Shown: piece after piece, positions 8,349-15,029 of the stretch
Numbering within the stretch: position 1 is the first letter of the stretch
Layout of the letters: each line of letters begins with the position of its first letter
Source of the DNA: Bifidobacterium breve
GTDB taxonomy: Bacteria; Actinomycetota; Actinomycetes; Nanopelagicales; Nanopelagicaceae
Assembly (NCBI GenBank): GCA_945866155.1
Contig: CAMBGL010000007.1
Coordinates: forward strand, 1 to 22,231
Direction: 5' to 3'
DNA length: 22,231 bases
Position numbers and translations under genes: made by a program
Notes under the pieces: model-generated
The model's input: the letters and a program-made list of their open reading frames with translations, nothing else
The model's database searches: none
What the model was told of the DNA's origin: nothing

Positions 8349-9482
8349 GTGGCTTCACCGCAAAATTATTTAGCTGTCATCAAAGTTGTTGGTATTGGTG
8401 GCGGTGGAGTCAACGCAATTAATCGAATGATTGATGTTGGACTCAAAGGCGTTGAATTCATTGCAATCAATACTGATGCGCAACATTTATTAATGAGTGA
8501 TGCCGATGTGAAGTTAGATATCGGTCGCAAAACAACAAAAGGTTTAGGCGCTGGAATGGATCCTGATAAGGGTCGCGAAGCTGCACTCGATCATGCAGAT
8601 GACATTGAAGAGATGTTGCGTGGTGCAGATATGGTTTTTGTTACAGCAGGTGAAGGTGGCGGTACAGGAACAGGCGCGGCACCAGTTGTTGCAAAGATTG
8701 CACGCGATCTCGGTGCACTAACTATTGGTGTAGTTACTCGCCCATTTTCATTCGAAGCAAAATTGCGTTCTGCGCAAGCTGATATCGGTATTGAAAATCT
8801 TCGCGCAGAAGTTGACACACTGATTGTTATTCCCAACGATCGCTTACTTGCAATTTCAGATCGCAATATAACTTTGGCGGACGCGTTCAAGAGCGCGGAT
8901 CAAGTTCTACTCTCTGGTGTTCAAGGAATTACAGAGATAATTACTCAACCAGGACTTATCAATCTTGACTTTGCAGATGTAAAGGCAGTGATGTCGGGTG
9001 CAGGATCTGCACTTATGGGAATTGGTTCTGCTCGTGGTGAAAACCGCGCTATTCGCGCAGCTGAACTTGCAATTTCAAGTCCACTATTAGAGGCATCAAT
9101 TGATGGCGCAATGGGTGTTCTCCTCTCTGTATCAGGTGGATCAGATCTTGGATTATTTGAAGTAAATGAGGCCTGCGAATTAGTGCAAAGCGCAGTTCAT
9201 CCTGATGCGAAATTTATTTTTGGTACAACAATCGATGATGCATTAGGTGATGAAGTTCGAATCACTGTGGTTGCCGCTGGCTTTGCAGGCGGAGAGCCTA
9301 AGCGTGTTGCTATGCCAATCATTGATGCTGCTTCACTCAACGGAGTAGCAGATCCAATTGCAGCAAATGACCCAATCTCCTTTGCAATGGAAGCCGGCGA
9401 GGATGTATTGCCTAGGAAGAGAGTTACCTTTGAAGAACTCGTTGCCGAAGACGAGATCGATATCCCTGACTTTATGAAGTAG
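8349..9482 (+). CDS. ftsZ: Cell division protein FtsZ (tubulin-like GTPase)
   Basis: FtsZ polymerises with GTP at mid-cell into the Z-ring that recruits the divisome. The 377-residue protein shows IKVVGIGGGGVNAINRM at 11-27, the tubulin signature GGGTGTG at 103-109, the synergy-loop region NLDFADVKAVM (catalytic T7 loop, Asp 207 and Asp 210), and a short linker ending in the conserved C-terminal peptide EIDIPDFMK, which binds SepF and FtsW in actinobacteria. The linker is short compared with high-GC relatives, consistent with a streamlined genome. GTG 8349 is chosen from the AGGAGG six bases upstream. It has its own leader and promoter and is probably also reached by read-through from ftsQ. 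pgeF follows after six bases. Confidence 0.98.
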   Translation: MASPQNYLAVIKVVGIGGGGVNAINRMIDVGLKGVEFIAINTDAQHLLMSDADVKLDIGRKTTKGLGAGMDPDKGREAALDHADDIEEMLRGADMVFVTAGEGGGTGTGAAPVVAKIARDLGALTIGVVTRPFSFEAKLRSAQADIGIENLRAEVDTLIVIPNDRLLAISDRNITLADAFKSADQVLLSGVQGITEIITQPGLINLDFADVKAVMSGAGSALMGIGSARGENRAIRAAELAISSPLLEASIDGAMGVLLSVSGGSDLGLFEVNEACELVQSAVHPDAKFIFGTTIDDALGDEVRITVVAAGFAGGEPKRVAMPIIDAASLNGVADPIAANDPISFAMEAGEDVLPRKRVTFEELVAEDEIDIPDFMK

Positions 9483-9488
9483 GGGTAC

Positions 9489-10151
9489 TTGTTCACACTC
9501 TTCACGGATAGGTTTGGCGGAGTTAGTGCGCCGCCATATGACTATCTCAATTTTGGAGACCATGTTGGTGATATCCCAGGCAATGTGTCTGCTAACAGAG
9601 CCTCATTAGTAGCTCGTGTTGGCGCTACGATTTTTATGAATCAAGTTCATAGCGATACGTTTCATTTTGTGCAATCAGCAGATGAGTCAATACCAACATG
9701 TGATGCACTAATTACAACTACCCCTGCAATCAACTTAGCGGTACAAGTTGCAGATTGCATTCCACTTCTTATACATGGAGATAGCGTTGTGGCAGCTGTT
9801 CATGTTGGGCGAAAAGGTTTAGTCAACGATATCGCCCTAAAGGTATTAGATGAGATGAAGCGTTTAGGAGGTAAGAATTTTAGTGCTTGGATTGGTCCGC
9901 ATATTTGTGGGACTTGTTATGAAGTCTCTCAAGATGTTTTTGAAGAAGTCATTTCAAAATATCCAGAATCTCGATCGCAAACATGCGATGGCACTCACGC
10001 ATTAGACATAGCTCGCCCGCTACAGGAGATACTTGTCCAACGTGGTGTCATCGTAAATGTGTCAGAAATTTGTACCGTAGAAAGCTTGGACCATTTTTCA
10101 TACCGCCGCGATGGAGTAACTGGTCGAACTGTAGGAGTGATTTCATTATGA
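9489..10151 (+). CDS. pgeF: PgeF/YfiH-family (multicopper-oxidase-like, DUF152) peptidoglycan editing / purine nucleoside phosphorylase-type protein
   Basis: Members of this family are reported both as peptidoglycan editing factors that act on UDP-MurNAc species and as zinc-dependent purine nucleoside phosphorylase/adenosine deaminase enzymes. The 220-residue product has the family start (FTDRFGGVSAPPYDYLNFGDHVGD), the predicted metal ligands His 54 (NQVHSD), Cys 90 (VADCIPLL) and His 105 (VHVGRKG), IGPHICGTCYEV, and the C-terminal SYRRDGVTGRTVG. The start must be TTG 9489: there is no other start codon between the ftsZ stop and the conserved N-terminus, and AGGGG (9481-9485) precedes it. The usual Trp after the third ligand is replaced (VGRKG). 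It overlaps yggS by ATGA. Position after ftsZ is standard in actinobacteria. Confidence 0.88.
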   Translation: MFTLFTDRFGGVSAPPYDYLNFGDHVGDIPGNVSANRASLVARVGATIFMNQVHSDTFHFVQSADESIPTCDALITTTPAINLAVQVADCIPLLIHGDSVVAAVHVGRKGLVNDIALKVLDEMKRLGGKNFSAWIGPHICGTCYEVSQDVFEEVISKYPESRSQTCDGTHALDIARPLQEILVQRGVIVNVSEICTVESLDHFSYRRDGVTGRTVGVISL

Positions 10152-10837
10152 ATACTCGTAAAGAGGAGATAGAGCACAATCTTGTGCAGGTACGCGAAAA
10201 AATTCAAAAAAGTGCTCGAGCTTCTAATCGCGATCTCGGTGAGATAGAACTCATCGCTGTCACCAAGACATTTCCAGCAACTGATGTAGCAATTCTTCAC
10301 GAATTAGGTATGCGAGACTTTGGCGAAAATCGAGATAGTGAAGGCGCTGCCAAGTCACAGGAAGTACAAGGGAATTGGCATTTTCAGGGACAGATTCAGA
10401 GCAATAAATTGAAATCTATAACCAAATGGGCGAGTTATATACATTCACTCGATTCTCAAGAACATTTAGAAAAAATTGCAACGCTGTGCAAAGAGCGTCA
10501 GGGTGCACCACTTGCAATCTTCATCCAAGTATCACTCGATGGCGCACATGGCCGCGGGGGAGTGCCGGCGCACGATCTCTCCAGATTAGCTGATGTAGCT
10601 ATTTCCACTGCCGGAATTCAACTTATGGGACTCATGGCCGTTGCCCCATTGGGAGTTGAAGCAGATAAAGCTTTTGCAGAATTAGCAATAATTCACGGGG
10701 CCTTTTCTAGGAATTATCCAAGTGCGACCGCCCTATCTGCAGGGATGAGTGGTGACTATGAAAGTGCAATTTCACATGGAGCGACACATATACGGGTAGG
10801 CAGCTCAATCCTCGGTTCCCGCACGCCTGCGCTGTAA
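10148..10837 (+). CDS. yggS: YggS/PLPBP-family pyridoxal phosphate homeostasis protein
   Basis: This is a single-domain, alanine-racemase-fold protein that binds pyridoxal 5'-phosphate and keeps free PLP and amino/keto acid pools in balance; no racemase activity is known for the family. The 229-residue product has the PLP lysine Lys 40 in LIAVTKTFP, FGENRDSEGAAK, WHFQGQIQSNK (family WHFIGxLQxNK), and RVGSSILGSR at the phosphate-binding end. The frame is open upstream to 9983, but that part lies inside pgeF and has no family similarity; the start is ATG 10148, overlapping the pgeF stop (ATGA). Its stop codon TAA is part of a TAAAAT box in front of sepF. Confidence 0.92.
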   Translation: MNTRKEEIEHNLVQVREKIQKSARASNRDLGEIELIAVTKTFPATDVAILHELGMRDFGENRDSEGAAKSQEVQGNWHFQGQIQSNKLKSITKWASYIHSLDSQEHLEKIATLCKERQGAPLAIFIQVSLDGAHGRGGVPAHDLSRLADVAISTAGIQLMGLMAVAPLGVEADKAFAELAIIHGAFSRNYPSATALSAGMSGDYESAISHGATHIRVGSSILGSRTPAL

Positions 10838-10840
10838 AAT
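10835..10840 (+). promoter_or_regulatory. Possible -10 box for a leaderless sepF transcript
   Basis: TAAAAT overlaps the yggS stop codon and ends seven bases before the sepF ATG, the spacing at which transcription would begin at or next to the ATG. No clear -35 is seen, and only a weak CAGG could serve as a ribosome binding site. It is one of five similar arrangements in this window. Confidence 0.4.
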
Positions 10841-10847
10841 TTCAGGT

Positions 10848-11315
10848 ATGGCTAACGCAATGCGACGCGTCGCAAACTATCTCGGACTTATGGATGACCC
10901 TGAATTTGATACACCTGTTGCTGCTCAAGAAGCTGCACGTGTGCCAGATGTTCGCATCAAGACTCGCGAACCACGTCAAGTAGGTTCCATGCAGAGCGCA
11001 ACTCTTGCAGCTGCTCCTCAATTAGATCTTCCGGTGTTAGATCGCATCATCACTCTTCATCCACGTTTTTATAATGAAGCACGCACAATCGGTGAGCACT
11101 ATCGTCAAGGCAATCCAGTCATCATCAATCTCACTGACATGGATGAAGCTGCATGTACACGCCTCATAGATTTTGCAAGTGGGCTTGCATTCGGTCTCAA
11201 TGGAACGATTGAAAGAGTGACAAAGAAAGTGTTCCTACTCTCACCAGCAAATGTTTCTGTAAGTTCTGAAGATAAATCCGCAGCTGCGCAAGCTAGCTTT
11301 TTCAATCAGAACTAA
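10848..11315 (+). CDS. sepF: Cell division protein SepF (FtsZ membrane anchor)
   Basis: SepF binds the FtsZ C-terminal peptide and tethers the Z-ring to the membrane; actinobacteria lack FtsA and depend on it. The 155-residue product has the expected N-terminal amphipathic membrane helix (MANAMRRVANYLGLM), an acidic and disordered linker to about residue 60, and the conserved SepF core with FYNEARTIGEHYRQGNPVIINL, TDMDEAACTRLIDFASGLAFGL and KVFLLSPANV. ATG 10848 lies ten bases after the yggS stop. The pairing with an FtsZ ending in IDIPDF supports a working FtsZ-SepF system. It may be co-transcribed with ftsZ and also have its own start site. Confidence 0.95.
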   Translation: MANAMRRVANYLGLMDDPEFDTPVAAQEAARVPDVRIKTREPRQVGSMQSATLAAAPQLDLPVLDRIITLHPRFYNEARTIGEHYRQGNPVIINLTDMDEAACTRLIDFASGLAFGLNGTIERVTKKVFLLSPANVSVSSEDKSAAAQASFFNQN

Positions 11316-11318
11316 CTT
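11313..11318 (+). promoter_or_regulatory. Possible -10 box for a leaderless yggT transcript
   Basis: TAACTT includes the sepF stop codon and ends seven bases before the yggT ATG at 11326. No Shine-Dalgarno sequence is visible in the ten-base gap. A chance match caused by the stop codon is possible, so confidence is low. Confidence 0.3.
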
Positions 11319-11325
11319 ATAGCGT

Positions 11326-11610
11326 ATGTTTCGAATCGGTACGATTCTTGTTCTCATTCTGCAGATCTTCCTCTTTGCACTCTTGGGCCGCTTGATTCTT
11401 GATTACGTAAGAATGTTTGTGCGCAACTGGCGTCCCAGCGGAATCTCTCTCTATTTTGTTGAAGCCGTATATTCAATAACTGAAAAGCCAATGAGTTTCG
11501 TGCGACGATTTATTCCGCCACTTCGTCTTGGCGCAGTGAGTTTAGATCTCTCTTTCATCGTACTTTTTTTCGCTATCCAGCTCTTGATTCCAATAGTTGG
11601 CTCGCTCTAA
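11326..11610 (+). CDS. yggT: YggT-family small membrane protein (SepG-like)
   Basis: This 94-residue protein has two hydrophobic segments, at about residues 4-26 and 72-93, joined by a basic loop with RNWRPSG and ITEKPMSFVRRFIPP. The spacing and the EKPM...RRFIPP pattern are typical of YggT. In Streptomyces a gene of this family at the same place (sepG) helps to localise FtsZ and shape the nucleoid; in other bacteria YggT has been linked to osmotic tolerance and membrane protein assembly. The division role here is inferred from its place after sepF. The stop codon is four bases from the ileS stop on the other strand, and no divIVA follows. Confidence 0.9.
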   Translation: MFRIGTILVLILQIFLFALLGRLILDYVRMFVRNWRPSGISLYFVEAVYSITEKPMSFVRRFIPPLRLGAVSLDLSFIVLFFAIQLLIPIVGSL

Positions 11611-11614
11611 GGAA

Positions 11615-14600
11615 TTAGGAATTCTTTTTCAGGATTACATTCATTCCTAGTTCGTTATCGGAAATTTCGAGTGCGAAATCTTGCTTCATATTGATTGCTA
11701 GAACCTCACTCTTGATATGTTCAAGATCAGCGAGTAGGGCCTGAGCAACTAGATCGGATGCATTCCATGCGATATCAATCCGATCTGAAATTTCAAAACC
11801 ATCACTCTTGCGACGCTCTTGAATGAGTCGAATAACTTCACGGACATTTCCTGCAGCAATGAGAGTTGGAGTGAGTTCTAGATCGAGTGCAACGCTCTCT
11901 CCATCATGGCTTGCCACCATCCAGCCACTCTTGGGAACCTCGGTTATAGCCAGATCTTCTAATGATATTTCCCAAGAAGATGAGCCTGCGGAAATCGTCG
12001 TTCTTCCTTTGCTGCGCAGAGTGCGAACTAGTTCTGTTGCATCCTGTGCACCAATGGCTTTAGCTATTTCTTGAACAGCACCGCCGAACTTTGTTCCAAG
12101 AGTTCTAAAATTCGCCTTGATTGAGATATCAACCAAATCTCCATCGGCATCGGCGATATCTTCTAGTGAAATCACATTAAGTTCATCAGCAATTTGTTCT
12201 CGCATCGCAACTGGCAACGATGCCCACCCGCTTGCTGCAATGAGAGCACGCGAAAGTGGCTGACGAATCTTGACTCCGGATTCTGCGCGAGCAGCGCGTC
12301 CAAGTTCAACGATTCGCTTGGTAAGTGAGACTTCACGACGCAAATCAAGATTAATCATGGACTTATCCGCGATAGGGAAATCACTCAGATGTACCGAGTG
12401 AGATGCCTCAGCATTAGTTGGACGCACCAATTCTTGCCATACCTGCTCCGTTATAAATGGAATCATCGGGGCAAGAAGTTGAGTTAGAACGGTAAGACAT
12501 TCATGAAGCGTTGCTAAGGCACTCGCATCTCCATCCCAAAAGCGTCGCCTTGAGCGGCGTACATACCAATTGGAAAGATCATCAATAAAGCGTGCGAGCT
12601 CTTTTCCTGCGCTTTGTGAATCGAAATCTGAATAAGCAGCATCAACTTCTTGAATCAGTAAATTGAGTTCAGAAAGAATCCACTTATCCATAAGGGTTCT
12701 CTCACTTGGTGCCGGGGAATCCTTGAGATCAAAATTTGCAGCGTGAGCGTAGAGAGAATGGAATGAAACAGTGTTCCAGTAGGTGAGCAGTGTCTTGCGA
12801 AGTGCATCATTGATAGCGGTATGACCAACGCGACGAGCCGCCCATGGTGAACCAGCTGCAAGCATGTACCAACGAACAGCGTCAGCACCATGTTGTTCCA
12901 TCAATGAAATTGGTTCTAGAACATTGCCCAAGTGCTTACTCATTTTGCGACCATCTTCATCGAGAATGTGGCCAAGACAGAGAACTGTTGAATAGGAACT
13001 CTTATCGAATACAAGAGTTCCAATTGTCATAAGTGTGTAGAACCACCCACGTGTTTGATCGATTGCTTCGGCAATAAAATCTGCAGGATAGGCCTTTGCA
13101 AATTTTTCAGCAGAACCCTCCTTGTGCGGATAGCCCCATTGAGCAAATGGCATAGCGCCAGAGTCATACCAACAATCAATTACTTCGGGAATACGTGTCA
13201 TTACTTCCTTGCACTCTTGGCAAGAGAAAGTAATGTCATCTACAAAGGGGCGATGAGGATCGAGATTAGAAAGATTTGTACCTGCTAATTCACCAAGTTC
13301 GGCAAGGGATGCGATACAGATTTCATGCTTGTTCTCACATCGCCAAATTGGAAGCGGAGTTCCCCAGAATCTATTGCGAGATAGCGCCCAGTCGATATTG
13401 TTATTGAGCCAGTCGCCGTAGCGACCATCTTTGATCGTTTCTGGATGCCAATCTGTTTTCTGGTTTTCACGAATGAGTGCATCTTTGATTGAAGTAGTAC
13501 GGATGTACCACGATGGTTGCGCGTAGTAGATAAGTGCTGTGTGACAGCGCCAGCAATGTGGATATTGATGCTCATATGGTTGATGCTTATAGAGAAGTCC
13601 TTTACTTCTTAGCTCCTTTACAAGTGGCTTATCTGCATCTTTGAAAAATAGCCCACCAACAACTGCAACGTCAGGCAGAAATGTTCCATCTGGTGCAACA
13701 GGATTTATGACCGGTAATCCATATGCACGACAGACTTGTAAGTCATCTGCACCAAAGGCAGGGGATTGGTGAACAAGGCCTGTTCCATCTTCAGTCGTTA
13801 CATATGTTGCCAACACGACGTAATGCGAGTCTGGTATTTCAACATAATCAAATGGTCGAGAATAAGTTGTGCGCTCTAAATCCTTACCAAGCATGGTGCG
13901 CAACACTTTGACTTCACCAGTAAGTGCGCCTTGAAGCGCATCAGCGACAACTAAGAGTTCGCTCTTTTCTTCATGTGTTACTTCTACTAATACATAGTCA
14001 ACATCTGGATGCACAGCAATAGCGGTATTTGATACAAGGGTCCACGGCGTTGTTGTCCACACAAGAAGTGATGCACCAAGGTCTGCGAGCTCACCCGATG
14101 TAATCGGAAAACGTACGTAGACGGATGGATCCACAACGCTTTCGTACCCTTGGGCTAATTCGTGATCAGATAATCCTGTGCCACAACGCGGGCAATACGG
14201 TGCAACACGATGATCCTGGACAAGTAATCCTTTTTTCCAAATTTCTTTGAGGCTCCACCAAACACTTTCGACATATTCTGGAGCCATCGTCCAATACGCT
14301 TGATCGAAATCAACCCAGAAGCCCATACGATTTGTCATAGTTTCAAATGCATCTACGTGGCGTGTTACTGATTGTCGGCACTTGTCATTGAATTGCGCGA
14401 TACCAAACTTTTCAATATCTCCCTTGCCCGAGAAACCAAGTTCTTTTTCAACTGCAATCTCAACTGGCAGACCATGACAATCCCAACCCGCTTTACGTTC
14501 TACGAGTTTGCCTTTCATGGTTTGAAAACGAGGGAATACATCTTTGAAAACACGCGCTTCAATATGGTGCGTTCCGGGTAATCCATTTGCTGTTGGGGGA

Positions 14601-14740
14601 CCTTCATAGAAAGTCCACGCCTCGCCATTTGCGCGAGCCTTAGTGCTCTCTTCGAAAATGGAGTTTTCTTTCCAAAATTTTAGAATTGAATGTTCCATTG
14701 CAGGCAGATCTATGGATGCAGGAATCGCACGAAATGACAT
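11615..14740 (-). CDS. ileS: Isoleucine--tRNA ligase, IleRS2 type with GxHH signature motif
   Basis: IleRS charges tRNA-Ile and edits mischarged Val. From ATG 14740 the product is 1041 residues. The class I catalytic domain begins with PPTANGLPGTHHIEARVFKD: the HIGH motif is GTHH at residues 56-59 instead of HxGH. The second motif is KMSKH in DGRKMSKHLGN (12935-12946). The long CP1 editing insertion, a zinc-type CPRCG cluster, and a C-terminal anticodon-binding region follow, all features of the IleRS2 branch common in actinobacteria. The frame is open 55 codons further, but those bases are the T-box leader; ATG 14740 has GGAGGG seven bases upstream. Expression should rise when uncharged tRNA-Ile accumulates. 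It is transcribed against the division cluster. Confidence 0.96.
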   Translation of the reverse strand: MSFRAIPASIDLPAMEHSILKFWKENSIFEESTKARANGEAWTFYEGPPTANGLPGTHHIEARVFKDVFPRFQTMKGKLVERKAGWDCHGLPVEIAVEKELGFSGKGDIEKFGIAQFNDKCRQSVTRHVDAFETMTNRMGFWVDFDQAYWTMAPEYVESVWWSLKEIWKKGLLVQDHRVAPYCPRCGTGLSDHELAQGYESVVDPSVYVRFPITSGELADLGASLLVWTTTPWTLVSNTAIAVHPDVDYVLVEVTHEEKSELLVVADALQGALTGEVKVLRTMLGKDLERTTYSRPFDYVEIPDSHYVVLATYVTTEDGTGLVHQSPAFGADDLQVCRAYGLPVINPVAPDGTFLPDVAVVGGLFFKDADKPLVKELRSKGLLYKHQPYEHQYPHCWRCHTALIYYAQPSWYIRTTSIKDALIRENQKTDWHPETIKDGRYGDWLNNNIDWALSRNRFWGTPLPIWRCENKHEICIASLAELGELAGTNLSNLDPHRPFVDDITFSCQECKEVMTRIPEVIDCWYDSGAMPFAQWGYPHKEGSAEKFAKAYPADFIAEAIDQTRGWFYTLMTIGTLVFDKSSYSTVLCLGHILDEDGRKMSKHLGNVLEPISLMEQHGADAVRWYMLAAGSPWAARRVGHTAINDALRKTLLTYWNTVSFHSLYAHAANFDLKDSPAPSERTLMDKWILSELNLLIQEVDAAYSDFDSQSAGKELARFIDDLSNWYVRRSRRRFWDGDASALATLHECLTVLTQLLAPMIPFITEQVWQELVRPTNAEASHSVHLSDFPIADKSMINLDLRREVSLTKRIVELGRAARAESGVKIRQPLSRALIAASGWASLPVAMREQIADELNVISLEDIADADGDLVDISIKANFRTLGTKFGGAVQEIAKAIGAQDATELVRTLRSKGRTTISAGSSSWEISLEDLAITEVPKSGWMVASHDGESVALDLELTPTLIAAGNVREVIRLIQERRKSDGFEISDRIDIAWNASDLVAQALLADLEHIKSEVLAINMKQDFALEISDNELGMNVILKKNS

Positions 14741-14741
14741 T

Positions 14742-14782
14742 AAAAAACCCTCCAGATAGCTCCGCTGTATGGAACTGGAGGG
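14742..14782 (-). terminator. Expression-platform hairpin of the ileS T-box: SD sequestrator that also resembles an intrinsic terminator
   Basis: On the - strand CCCTCCAG (14782-14775) is perfectly complementary to CTGGAGGG (14755-14748), with a 19-base loop. CTGGAGGG contains the ileS Shine-Dalgarno GGAGGG. The hairpin is followed at once by six T residues (14747-14742) and then the ileS ATG. As RNA it would hide the ribosome binding site, and it also has the form of a Rho-independent terminator. The CCCTCC arm is shared with the competing antisequestrator, as expected for a switch. Confidence 0.8.
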
Positions 14783-14930
14783 ACGAATTTCCATCTCAAT
14801 GGATAACTCGCGGTACCACCCGCCTTGTATCGAATTCTCGATACCTCTTATTGAGAACACCATTGGTTCTACCTCGAATGAATATTCACTCGACTCTTCC
14901 AACAAGCTCGTGAGGTGATGGCCCCGTCAA
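14748..14930 (-). promoter_or_regulatory. T-box riboswitch of ileS (tRNA-Ile sensing leader)
   Basis: Reading the - strand, the T-box core GGGTGGTACCGCG lies at 14821-14809; its TGGT (14818-14815) can pair with the ACCA end of uncharged tRNA-Ile. The antisequestrator is GGCGGG (14824-14819) with CCCTCC (14782-14777), and GCGAGTT (14811-14805) with AATTCGT (14789-14783), leaving the TGGTACC bulge. Upstream is a perfect seven-pair stem III (14844-14827, loop GAAT), another hairpin at 14892-14875, and a short Stem I region with ATC at 14919-14917 as the likely isoleucine specifier codon, flanked like the ultrashort Stem I leaders of actinobacterial ileS. Core and stem III are seen directly; the specifier is inferred by resemblance. 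Confidence 0.93.
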
Positions 14931-14953
14931 CGCTCGAAATGTGTACAGGCACG

Positions 14954-14959
14954 AGTCTA
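14954..14959 (-). promoter_or_regulatory. Candidate -10 box of the ileS promoter
   Basis: On the - strand TAGACT fits TAnnnT and would start transcription near 14947, just before the Stem I region of the T-box. No convincing -35 is present at the right distance (TTGCTC at 14976-14971 is too close), so this call is tentative. Confidence 0.3.
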
Positions 14960-14992
14960 GAGCATTGCGTGAGCAATTTACCCGTGGCGAAG

Positions 14993-15022
14993 TTGGTGCG
15001 ATCGCCCGATTGCGCATAAGGT
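14993..15022 (+). promoter_or_regulatory. Candidate promoter for the DksA/TraR-type gene, leaderless
   Basis: TTGGTG (14993-14998), an 18-base spacer and TAAGGT (15017-15022) end seven bases before ATG 15030, so the transcript would begin at or beside the start codon. AAGG at 15018-15021 could instead act as a weak ribosome binding site if the transcript starts upstream. It is arranged back-to-back with the ileS promoter. Confidence 0.45.
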
Positions 15023-15029
15023 GCGCGCC

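Noticed and set aside
9983..10147. N-terminal extension of yggS inside pgeF
   Set aside because: The extension is a shadow of the pgeF reading frame; the family start is at ATG 10148 with an ATGA junction.
11605..11630. Palindromic GAATTC region between yggT and ileS as a bidirectional terminator
   Set aside because: The stem is only the six-base palindrome with no loop and no proper T-run at the right place.
14741..14905. A 55-codon N-terminal extension of ileS on the - strand
   Set aside because: These bases form the T-box antisequestrator, stem III and the Shine-Dalgarno; the extension has no similarity to IleRS, and ATG 14740 has a good ribosome binding site.
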